Shown here piece by piece: positions 16,655-24,041 of a DNA stretch of 64,000 nt. Every line of letters begins with the position of its first letter. Position 1 is the stretch's first letter. This stretch comes from Clostridium beijerinckii (GTDB lineage: Bacteria; Bacillota; Clostridia; Clostridiales; Clostridiaceae): the NCBI GenBank assembly GCA_003129525.1, contig CP029329.1, positions 653,501 to 717,500 of the forward strand, in the 5' to 3' direction. The notes beneath the pieces were generated by a model that was not told the origin of the DNA, made no database searches, and saw only the letters and a list, made by a program, of their open reading frames with translations. Both the position numbers and the translations under genes were made by a program.

Positions 16655-17557
16655 CTAAAAATATTTCTTCAAATCTTCAATTGATTCCATATCAAATATT
16701 TCAGTACCTATAACTTCTATTGTATCTTGAGATAAAGACATAAGTTTCTTTTTGTACTCATCTGGTACTATTTTAAATTTCTTTATTAATAATTTTATTA
16801 ATAAATCTACTTTTCCTTTTTCTATTCCTTTTTCTATTCCTTCTTCCATTCCCTCTTCAAATATCATTTTCCCTACATCAGTCATGCTAACTACCTCCTT
16901 AAATCTCTTCTTTGAAATATCATCCCCAAATTTATCGAACAAAGCATATAATAACATTAAACAATTATTATATGCACTATAAGTTCTTGGTTGCGCTTTG
17001 CGCCTTTTTTATCTGTGTATATTTTTTGCCACTTCAATACTTTCTAATGTAATGTTACTTTTACCTTTTTTACTAGTCATTAATGGTATAAAGCTAAGTG
17101 TCATTATATCCTGTTCTGTTAACTGAATATTATTTTGTACTTTATACTCTATATTTTTCAATTTGGAATCTCCATCAAGATTACTCATATAAAAACCATT
17201 CACTCTATAATTAATTGTGCCACAATTTAAAGTAGTCGCAGCGTCTGAAATTTCAGATGAATATACTACTATAGTATTTATGTTTTTCTTGCTTTTATAA
17301 TGTAAAGAAGCATCATAATATAAAAACCGTGACATATCATCTTTCTTCTTAGTTGTTTGAAATTCAAAATGCAAATACCCACCATCTTCTGTGTAAAATA
17401 AATAATCCATCGCATTAGTTTTGATATCAATATTCTTTATTTCAGTTTCTGCTGGTGCAATTATATTAACATCCAAGTCAAAGAATTCTGCAGCTCCACT
17501 CTTAAAGATTTCCATTGCTTTCTTGAAAACTGCATCCTCTACCTTATTATAATCCAT
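16655..17557 (-). pseudogene. Rpn/PD-(D/E)XK nuclease family transposase-like gene interrupted by a family C repeat
   Basis: The span is 301 codons in one frame with a single internal TAA at 17009-17011. The first 182 residues hold the PD-(D/E)XK nuclease core: the DYLFYTEDGGYLHFEFQTT segment with the acidic and Q/T positions, then FLYYDASLHYKSKKNINTIVVYSS. The last ~100 residues carry the family's tail with charged repeats GMEEGIEKGIEKGKVDLL. The stop lies in a family C repeat (16981-17027), whose translation continues after it as KRRKAQPRT. Without the repeat the two halves would join near KNIH and SAYNNCLMLLYALFDKFGD. Start ATG with GGAAGGAG. The gene is probably inactive or makes a truncated nuclease. 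Rpn proteins promote RecA-independent recombination. Confidence 0.8.
16981..17027. repeat. Family C repeat inside the Rpn gene
   Basis: AAGTTCTTGGTTGCGCTTTG, then CGCCTTTTTTATCTGTGTAT and ATTTTTT. It matches copies at 29616, 29670 and 51441. It contributes the in-frame TAA that splits the nuclease gene. Confidence 0.8.
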
Positions 17558-17783
17558 CTTTATACTCCTTCCAAGTAATGTTATATTAATATATTAACCA
17601 CTAGAAGAGATTTTATACGAATATACATTCGTTCAATGTACAAGAAAGAAAATAACAAGTTGGAAATACTATGAGATGAACTTGTTATTTTTTTGATTGT
17701 GCCTAATTCGAATCCAATAACTTTTATTTACAATTATGTTATAATATATTTGAAAAAGGAGGGCTATTTTATTTTTTGGACAT

Positions 17784-17828
17784 ATGGAAGTATTTATATT
17801 GCTACTTCTTTTTTTTGGTAAAAAATAA
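17784..17828 (+). CDS. Candidate very small hydrophobic peptide
   Basis: The 367-bp spacer between the Rpn gene and dapA contains an extended -10 (TGTTATAAT, 17737-17745), a strong Shine-Dalgarno AAAAAGGAGGG (17753-17763), and two overlapping tiny frames. One starts at ATG 17784 and encodes MEVFILLLLFFGKK. The other starts at TTG 17776, ends at 17832 and encodes MDIWKYLYCYFFFLVKNK. The TTG frame has the better spacing (12 nt against 20), but the ATG frame has the typical small membrane-peptide composition. A hairpin at 17853-17893 could end the transcript. I do not recognise a family, and the sequence could also be non-coding. Confidence 0.25.
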   Translation: MEVFILLLLFFGKK

Positions 17829-17852
17829 ATAATACACATTCAAATAAATTAA

Positions 17853-17893
17853 GCTGTTAAAAAATAGGGTTTATATTTCTATTTCTCAACAGC
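17853..17893. terminator. Hairpin between the small candidate gene and dapA
   Basis: GCTGTTAAAAAATAG pairs with CTATTTCTCAACAGC, with two mismatches, around an 11-nt loop. It is positioned to end dapA on the minus strand or the small plus-strand transcript. The T run is weak on both sides. Confidence 0.45.
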
Positions 17894-17924
17894 CCATTAT
17901 TCTATACAGCTTTTTAATCATGAC

Positions 17925-18809
17925 TTATATAAGATTATTATTTTTAAGTTGCATTCTTAACATTTCTAAATTCTTTTCTTCCATAGGAAATAGTGGCATT
18001 CTAAGTGGTCCTACATTATATCCCATAAGTCCAAGTGCCGTCTTTACTGGAATAGGATTTACTTCTATGAATAATGTATTGATAATATCTAAATATTTTG
18101 TTTGAAGATCGCAGCTTTCTTTTACTTTTCCTTCAAAATATAGACTACAAATATCATGAGCTTCTTTTGGCATAATATTTGAGAAAACAGAAATAACTCC
18201 TTTTCCTCCAAGAGATAAAATTGGAATTATTTGATCATCATTTCCTGAATAAATATTAAGCTCATCTTTGCAAAGAGCTTTTATTCTTGCAATAGCTGAA
18301 ATATCTCCACTAGCCTCTTTTGTGGCAACTATACGTGGATGCTTTGCTAATTCAACATATGTTTCAGGTAATATATTAACATCTGTTCTTGATGGTACAT
18401 TATACAAGATAATAGGAATATTAACCCTATCAGCAATATAATTGTAGTGTTTAATTAAACCACTTTGAGTAGTTTTATTATAATATGGTGTAACCAATAA
18501 AAGTGCATCGGCTCCAACACTTTCAGCATACTTAGAAAGTTCTAAAGCATACATAGTATCATTAGATCCTGTTCCTGCAATAACTGGTACTCTTTTATTA
18601 ACATACTCAGCTGTAAATCTAATAGCTTCTTTATGTTCTTCATCACTCATAGTAGAAGATTCCCCTGTTGTTCCTGCAATTACAATTGCGTCAGTGCCTT
18701 TTTCTATATTAAAATCAATTAATTTCTTTAATTCTGAAAAATTCACTCCATCTTCTGTAAAAGGTGTAACAATAGCAACTGCTGCACCAGTAAATATAAC
18801 ATCCTTCAT
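17925..18809 (-). CDS. dapA: 4-hydroxy-tetrahydrodipicolinate synthase
   Basis: Condenses pyruvate with aspartate semialdehyde, the first committed step to diaminopimelate and lysine. It has 294 residues, the standard length for this TIM-barrel enzyme. Motifs: [14 protein letters not shown] near residue 47 (pyruvate and semialdehyde binding), [15 protein letters not shown] near 103, YNVPSRT with the catalytic tyrosine near 135, and ATKEASGD with the Schiff-base lysine near 163. Start ATG preceded by AAGGGGGC. No lysine riboswitch is visible upstream, in contrast to lysA at 30609. It is a single gene facing away from the divergent cation transporter. Confidence 0.95.
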   Translation of the reverse strand: MKDVIFTGAAVAIVTPFTEDGVNFSELKKLIDFNIEKGTDAIVIAGTTGESSTMSDEEHKEAIRFTAEYVNKRVPVIAGTGSNDTMYALELSKYAESVGADALLLVTPYYNKTTQSGLIKHYNYIADRVNIPIILYNVPSRTDVNILPETYVELAKHPRIVATKEASGDISAIARIKALCKDELNIYSGNDDQIIPILSLGGKGVISVFSNIMPKEAHDICSLYFEGKVKESCDLQTKYLDIINTLFIEVNPIPVKTALGLMGYNVGPLRMPLFPMEEKNLEMLRMQLKNNNLI

Positions 18810-19028
18810 AAAATCTGCCCCCTTGAATACTTTCTAAATAAATTATAACACAGTAAAGTTATACTATAAACTTAGAATGCATTATTAATTAGTAAAAATT
18901 TAATTAATAATAAACTAATTTGGGCATATTATTAATTATAATGAACTTGCTTAACTAAAAAGTTGTATTATAATAATATATATTGCATATTCTTAGATAA
19001 TTATACATAAATGATTGGAGTGTATTAA

Positions 19029-20204
19029 ATGTTTTTTGAACACATGGTTAATATATTTATAAAAAATAATTCTGATATTAAAGATAATAAGGTTAGGAAT
19101 TCTTATGGTGTATTCGGTGGAATTGTTGGGATTTTAGTAAATGCACTTTTATTTATTATAAAACTTTCTGTTGGACTTTTTGTTTCAAGTATAGCTATTA
19201 TGGCTGATGCTTTTAACAATCTTTCTGATGCAGCATCTTCTTTAATAACTATTTTAGGCTTTAAACTTTCAAATAAGCCAGCGGATAGAGAACATCCCTT
19301 TGGCCATGGCAGAATTGAATATCTGTCTGCTTTAATCGTTGCCTTTATGGTAATGTTAGTTGGTGTACAATTTATTAAATCTTCTTTTCAAAGAATAGTT
19401 AATCCAACTCCTGTTACTTTTGAATTAGTTCCATTCATATTACTCTTTATATCTATATTTCTTAAAATTTGGCTTTCAAGATTTAATAAATTTGTTGGTG
19501 AAAAAATTAATTCCTCTGCTTTAAAAGCTTCTTCTGTAGATGCTTTAGGTGATGTCTTTACTTCAACTTGTGTCGCTATTTCATTTTTAGCTGCAAACTT
19601 CACTTCCTTTCCTATAGATGGGTATATCGGAATGGTTGTTGCATTATTTATAGTTTATTCTGGTTTCAGTTTAGTTAAGGATACTATAAATCCTCTTTTA
19701 GGCGAAGCTCCAGACCCTGAACTTGTAAATTCTATTAAAGAAATGGTTTTATCTTACGACAAAATACTTGGTACCCATGACTTAATAATTCACAATTATG
19801 GTCCTGGTAAATGTATGGCTTCAATTCATGCTGAAATTCCAAGTGATATCTGTGTTGTTGCTATTCATGAAATAATTGATAAAGCTGAAAGAGAGATTTC
19901 TACTGCTCTTAATATCTATTTAGTAATACATATCGATCCCATTTGTATTATTGAAGGTGAAGTCAAAGGCGCTTATGAAGAAATTTTATCTTTAATTAAG
20001 AAATATGACTATATTAAATCTATACATGATTTTAGAGTTGTTGGTGAAGGTGAAGTTAAGAATTTAATCTTCGATATAGTTGTTGATTCATTAAATGAAT
20101 CTCCTATAACCGATTCTGAATTGATTGATAAGTTTTCTGAAAGTGTACAAAAATCTCATCCATATTATAACTGCATAATCACTATAGATAAAGATTTCAT
20201 ATAA
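19029..20204 (+). CDS. Cation diffusion facilitator family transporter
   Basis: Proton-coupled efflux of divalent metal ions (zinc, iron or manganese) across the cell membrane. It has 391 residues. Six transmembrane helices cover about residues 28-220. The metal site is formed by DAFNNLSDAASS in helix 2 near residue 61 and the helix 5 motif KASSVDALGDVFTST; HPFGHGRIEY follows helix 2. A cytosolic ferredoxin-like domain lies at about 230-310, with a further ~80-residue C-terminal extension seen in many Clostridium members. Start ATG with GGAG 8 nt upstream. The metal cannot be named from sequence, and no metal regulator is adjacent. Confidence 0.9.
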   Translation: MFFEHMVNIFIKNNSDIKDNKVRNSYGVFGGIVGILVNALLFIIKLSVGLFVSSIAIMADAFNNLSDAASSLITILGFKLSNKPADREHPFGHGRIEYLSALIVAFMVMLVGVQFIKSSFQRIVNPTPVTFELVPFILLFISIFLKIWLSRFNKFVGEKINSSALKASSVDALGDVFTSTCVAISFLAANFTSFPIDGYIGMVVALFIVYSGFSLVKDTINPLLGEAPDPELVNSIKEMVLSYDKILGTHDLIIHNYGPGKCMASIHAEIPSDICVVAIHEIIDKAEREISTALNIYLVIHIDPICIIEGEVKGAYEEILSLIKKYDYIKSIHDFRVVGEGEVKNLIFDIVVDSLNESPITDSELIDKFSESVQKSHPYYNCIITIDKDFI

Positions 20205-20357
20205 AGTTTTTATCTATTTTAACTTTATTACTTCTCATTTGCAACTACAGTTAATCCAACCGATTTTGCATATCCATCTTATTCTTATTAATCAGTTAAA
20301 AATTATCAATGTGCATTTAGTAATTACTGATGAAATCTTTTAATGATTTCTAAAAAA

Positions 20358-20447
20358 ATTAAGGAATAAGTCATAAGTGAAAAGTTCATGTTTCCAAACT
20401 TTACATTTGGAAATATGAACTTTCTCTATGAGCTTATTCCTTAATTT
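20358..20447. terminator. Long imperfect hairpin after the CDF transporter gene
   Basis: AATTAAGGAATAAG pairs with CTTATTCCTTAATTTT, and inside it AAAGTTCATGTTTCCAAA pairs with TTTGGAAATATGAACTTT. The stem is over 30 bp in total and ends in a T-rich stretch on the plus strand. It could terminate the transporter gene. Confidence 0.6.
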
Positions 20448-20479
20448 TCAACTTCAAATCAATTAACAGTTAATTCTTA

Positions 20480-20577
20480 TAGATACTCAAATTCTATATT
20501 TTCTTATTATATACCCATAAAATCAGTGATACTCCTTTGTGCAGTGTTACATCAGAGTATCGTTGATTTCAGCTGGG
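20480..20577. repeat. Family A repeat, shortened copy
   Basis: Both ends read inward as TAGAT(A/G)C (TAGATACTC on the plus strand; TAGATGCCC at the right end on the minus strand). Inside are GATACTCCTTTGTGCAGTG, TTACATCAGAGTATC and a GATTTCAGCTGGG block as in the full copies. The central palindrome has been lost. Confidence 0.55.
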
Positions 20578-20593
20578 CATCTATAACTTATTT

Positions 20594-20780
20594 AGAGGAA
20601 ACCCGACTCACATTCGTTCGCTGGGTAAGTGATTCACACCAAATCATTTGAAAAAGGAAGTTAACTCGTATACACGAGTTAACTAAGTTCGAGAGTGCAA
20701 ATGTGATTAAAGAATACAAATCACTAAAGTGATTTGCATAAGTTCGAGTAACCAAATATTAAATTTGGACTCTCACTTAT
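20594..20780. repeat. Family B repeat, composite intergenic copy
   Basis: The first module (GAGGAAACCCGACTCACATT, GCTGGGTAAGTGATTCACAC) is followed by a second (AAGGAAGTTAACTCGTATAC, CGAGTTAACTAAGTTCGAG) and a third (AACCAAATATTAAATTTGGA, CTCTCACTTATC). Each later module is a small palindrome. It lies directly downstream of the amino acid ABC ATPase gene and may supply its 3' end structure. Confidence 0.7.
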
Positions 20781-20793
20781 CTCACTTATCTAC

Positions 20794-21516
20794 TTAAAGT
20801 ACCTTAGACAAAAAGTCTATTGTACGTGGATTTTTAGGATTTTTGAATACTTCTTCTGGAGTTCCTGATTCTACTATTTTTCCGCCATCCATAAATAATA
20901 TTCTATCTCCAACTTCTCTTGCAAATCCCATTTCATGTGTAACAACTACCATTGTCATTCCTTCTTTTGCAAGATTTTTCATAACACTTAAAACTTCTCC
21001 AACCATTTCAGGATCTAAAGCGGATGTAGGCTCATCGAATAACATAACATCTGGTTGCATAGCTAAAGCTCTAGCTATTGCAATTCTTTGCTTTTGTCCA
21101 CCTGATAATGAAGCTGGATATGCATCTACCTTATCTACTAGTCCTACTTTTTCTAATAAAGTTATTGTTCTTTTTTTAGCTTCATCTTTTGAAAGTTTTT
21201 TTACTTTCATAGGTGCTAAACATATATTTTCACATACAGTCTTATGAGGAAATAAGTTAAATTGTTGGAAAACCATCCCCATTTTTTCTCTCATTTCATC
21301 AATATTAGTTTCTTTTGATGTTATATCTTTACCCTCAAAAGTAATTGTACCAGATGTAGGAGTTTCTAATAAGTTAAGGCATCTTAAAAATGTACTTTTT
21401 CCCGAACCAGATGGTCCAATTACAACTACAACTTCGCCTTTACTAATATGCTCATCTATACCTTTTAGTACATCATTTTTTCCAAAGCTTTTATGTAAAT
21501 CCTTAACGTATATCAC
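20794..21516 (-). CDS. glnQ: Polar amino acid ABC transporter ATP-binding protein
   Basis: ATPase of an amino acid importer, probably for glutamine or another polar amino acid. It has 240 residues, the full family length. Walker A is GPSGSGKST near residue 33, the Q-loop is in [14 protein letters not shown], the signature is LSGGQKQR near 139, and Walker B is [14 protein letters not shown] with the H-loop histidine in [12 protein letters not shown]. The start is GTG at 21516, overlapping the permease stop by 14 nt, so translation is coupled. It is the last gene of the permease-ATPase pair, with the binding protein gene upstream. Confidence 0.92.
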   Translation of the reverse strand: MIYVKDLHKSFGKNDVLKGIDEHISKGEVVVVIGPSGSGKSTFLRCLNLLETPTSGTITFEGKDITSKETNIDEMREKMGMVFQQFNLFPHKTVCENICLAPMKVKKLSKDEAKKRTITLLEKVGLVDKVDAYPASLSGGQKQRIAIARALAMQPDVMLFDEPTSALDPEMVGEVLSVMKNLAKEGMTMVVVTHEMGFAREVGDRILFMDGGKIVESGTPEEVFKNPKNPRTIDFLSKVL

Positions 21517-22180
21517 TTGCCTTCATCCTCCTCTCTACATATCCTAATATTCTTGTCATCGTGAATGTTATTATAAAGTAAATTACTGCTGCTACTATTA
21601 TTGGTTCTAACCCTAAAGCCGTATTACCTCTTACAACTCCTGCATTAAACATAAGCTCTGCAACTCCAATAACAGAAACCTGCGAAGACTCTTTAATTAC
21701 TGAAATAAATTCATTTCCAAGAGCTGGTAAAATATTTTTAAAGGCTTGAGGTATCACAATATGAAACATTGCTAATCCCTGATTCATCCCTAAGCTTCTT
21801 GCAGCTTCCATTTGTCCTTTATCTACAGCATCAATTCCAGCCCTCATTATTTCAGATACATATGCTGCTGAATTCAATGCTAAAGCAATTACACCTACAA
21901 GTAAGTCTTCCATAGGTATCCCTATAAATTTAGGTAATCCATCAAAATGGGGAAATCCAATATAGATTATATAGATTTGAACTAGAAGTGGAGTACCTCT
22001 TACAAATTCTACATAAGCTGTTGCTATAAAACTTATAGGTTTAAATTTTGAACGTCTTAAAAGTGTTAATGCAAGGCCTAAAATTGTTCCAAATAGCACT
22101 GCAAAAAATGCTAATACAATAGTTATCTCTGTCCCTTTTAAAAAATATCCAGAGTACTTTTCTAAAAATGTAAAATTCAA
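21503..22180 (-). CDS. Polar amino acid ABC transporter permease
   Basis: Membrane subunit of the importer, 225 residues, HisM/GlnP type. About five transmembrane helices. The N-terminal segment is [20 protein letters not shown], and the conserved cytoplasmic loop that contacts the ATPase is [22 protein letters not shown] near residue 142. The start is TTG at 22180 with AGGAGGG 8 nt upstream. It follows the binding protein gene after a 388-bp spacer with two hairpins and family B repeats, so full-length messages probably arise by readthrough. Confidence 0.9.
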   Translation of the reverse strand: MNFTFLEKYSGYFLKGTEITIVLAFFAVLFGTILGLALTLLRRSKFKPISFIATAYVEFVRGTPLLVQIYIIYIGFPHFDGLPKFIGIPMEDLLVGVIALALNSAAYVSEIMRAGIDAVDKGQMEAARSLGMNQGLAMFHIVIPQAFKNILPALGNEFISVIKESSQVSVIGVAELMFNAGVVRGNTALGLEPIIVAAVIYFIITFTMTRILGYVERRMKASDIR

Positions 22181-22249
22181 TATTTTCCCTCCTAATTGTT
22201 AATTATCAACGCTTGTTTATTAATAAGAAATTAATTATAATTTTTTATA

Positions 22250-22352
22250 AAAAACCCGACTCACAGACCTTCGCTGGGTAAGCGATTCACATCAAATCAT
22301 AGATTTGAGTTCTCTGCTTATAAGAAACCCGACTCACAGACCTTCTCTGCTT
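22250..22352. repeat. Family B repeat, intergenic double copy
   Basis: Two first modules (AAACCCGACTCACAGACCTT) occur 75 bp apart, the first complete through GCTGGGTAAGCGATTCACAT, AAATCATAGATTTGAG and TCTCTGCTTA. They lie between the binding protein and permease genes. Confidence 0.7.
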
Positions 22353-22441
22353 ATGAAATCTGCATCACATTATTATAAATTATTAATTGTTAATTATCAA
22401 CTGTTGTAATTAACAATTACAAGAATTGCTTTACATGACTT

Positions 22442-22482
22442 AAGGCATCACGCTCTTAATGTTTTTAAGAGGTGTTGCCTTA
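22442..22482 (-). terminator. Hairpin in the amino acid transporter operon
   Basis: AAGGCATCACGCTCTTAA and TTAAGAGGTGTTGCCTT form a nearly complete stem. It lies after the binding protein gene and before the permease gene, where a partial terminator would give more binding protein than membrane components. Confidence 0.6.
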
Positions 22483-22531
22483 ATTAAATTCTTAATTATC
22501 TATGCTTAAATATATATTTCTTATTAAAACT

Positions 22532-22559
22532 ATACGAACTATTTTAAATTAGTTCGTAT
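22532..22559 (-). terminator. Hairpin directly after the binding protein stop
   Basis: ATACGAACTA and TAGTTCGTAT surround an 8-nt loop, followed on the minus strand by AGTTTTAAT. Ten bases from the stop codon, it is probably an intra-operon terminator or mRNA stabiliser. Confidence 0.55.
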
Positions 22560-22568
22560 GTGCATATA

Positions 22569-23399
22569 TTATTCTACCATTTTATTTGCGTCTAATACAA
22601 ATTGTTCAATCTTCTTTTCATCTGTTAATTTCTTTATTGTTTTATTAACTTCTGCTTGTAATTCAGGTGAATTTTTCTTCATAGCTATAGCACATCCACC
22701 ATCTGGATCCTCAACTACTACCTTATCTGCAATTGAAATACCAGGATTCTTTTGAATATTAATTTGAGCAACTGGTGCTTCAGCTAAAACTGCATCTACT
22801 TTATTGTTCTTTAAATCTAATATTAAATCAGTAACTTTGTCTAATGATTTAATGTTTGTTGCATCGAAGTTAGCTTGTGCAATCCCTTCTTGAATTGAAC
22901 CCTTTTGAACTCCAATTTTCTTACCCTTTAAATCATCCATTGAAGTTATTGCAGTTTCATCTCCTGATCTAAGTATAAATCTATGTGTTGCAGCATAATA
23001 TATATCTGAAAAATCTGCATTTTGTTTTCTTTCATCTGTAGGAGTCATACCTGCAAATATCATATCTACTTTATCTGCTTGGAGTGCTACAAGTAATCCA
23101 TCAAACGCCATATCCTTTACTTCAAGTTCTACCCCTAAATCTTTTGCAAGTTGTTTTGCAATTTCAATATCAAATCCAACTATTTCATCTTTTCCATTTA
23201 CTTCACTATGAAATTCATATGGTGGATAATCAGCACTTGTTCCGACTACAAGTTTTCCCTTTGATTTTATTGTATCTATTGCCGATGCATTACTATTAGC
23301 ACTTTCTTTTTTTGTACTACTTCCACATCCAACCATGCTTATTGCTATAGTTGCAACTGCAGCTACGGCTACTATTTTTTTTACTAATCCACTTTTCAT
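22569..23399 (-). CDS. Polar amino acid ABC transporter substrate-binding lipoprotein
   Basis: Extracellular lipid-anchored receptor for an amino acid, 276 residues. The signal peptide ends in a lipobox ISMVGC near residue 25, followed by a Ser/Asn linker. The mature part is a type II periplasmic-binding fold of the SBP_bac_3 family: GKLVVGTSADYPPYEF near 49, DEIVGFDIEIAKQLAKDLGV, FAGMTPTDERKQNADFSDIYY, GVQKGSIQEGIAQ, and DPDGGCAIAMKKNSPELQ near the end. Start ATG with CAGGAGG. It is first in the operon with the permease and the ATPase. The substrate (glutamine, cystine or arginine) cannot be fixed by eye. Confidence 0.92.
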   Translation of the reverse strand: MKSGLVKKIVAVAAVATIAISMVGCGSSTKKESANSNASAIDTIKSKGKLVVGTSADYPPYEFHSEVNGKDEIVGFDIEIAKQLAKDLGVELEVKDMAFDGLLVALQADKVDMIFAGMTPTDERKQNADFSDIYYAATHRFILRSGDETAITSMDDLKGKKIGVQKGSIQEGIAQANFDATNIKSLDKVTDLILDLKNNKVDAVLAEAPVAQINIQKNPGISIADKVVVEDPDGGCAIAMKKNSPELQAEVNKTIKKLTDEKKIEQFVLDANKMVE

Positions 23400-23689
23400 T
23401 ATAATTACCTCCTGAAATTTATATCATCCCTAAATTTTGTTACAAATCTAACTATATAGTTTTTCTTTTCAATAGCATAATTATACACATTATTTAATAT
23501 TTATTCAATAGTTATATGTATAATTTTTTAATTTTTATTATTTAAAATTAAATTATAATTATCCCTAGTAATAATAGTATATATATTTATATATTTTTTA
23601 TGTATTATTGCTGACTATATAATATTAATACACTAAATTGAATATTTATGATATTCAATTCTTTATTTTACATATTTTATTATAAGTCA

Positions 23690-24041
23690 TCAACAAAAAA
23701 CCTAGTTTGCCAGGTACAAAGTTGTACTTATTCATCAATTGAATTGGTAATTTAAAAGTCATGCTTTTGTAGAAGTGTTACTATTTCGGATTTAGCTGTA
23801 GATATTCCTTTAGTAGAAGTTGTTCATTTATGCTTGTCAGGAGCATGCATAAATGGGTACAACTTCTGCTATTGAGTAAGAGTCCAAATCTTGTATTTGG
23901 GTACTCGAACTTACTCAGCGAACGTATGTGAGTCGAGTTTCATTTTTCTCACAGCTAAATCCTCAAGTAACCTTAACAAATGCATGACCTTCATTTCAAA
24001 GGAGCATATCCATAAGTATAGTTTTCACCACGGTTATCTAT
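23690..24041. repeat. Family A palindromic repeat, full copy with nested family B module
   Basis: The left arm carries AAAGTCATGCTTTTGTAGAA, GGATTTAGCTGTAGATATTC and TAGTAGAAGTTGTTCATTTA. The right arm returns with ATAAATGGGTACAACTTCTG, CACAGCTAAATCC and GCATGACCTTCATTTC. Read on the minus strand, the right terminus is TAGATAACCGTGG, whose TAG is the stop codon of helD. A family B module in inverse orientation (23875-23950) lies in the right arm. The left boundary is approximate. The rest of 23400-23689 is AT-rich promoter sequence of the transporter operon. Confidence 0.7.
23875..23950. repeat. Family B repeat nested in a family A element
   Basis: Read on the minus strand: AAACTCGACTCACATACGTT, CGCTGAGTAAGTTCGAGTAC, then CCAAATACAAGATTTGGACT. 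It joins the first module directly to the third and lies within the right half of the family A palindrome. Confidence 0.7.

Noticed and set aside
18810-19028. A lysine riboswitch before dapA
   Set aside because: None of the L-box landmarks seen before lysA are present; the spacer is only AT-rich promoter sequence.
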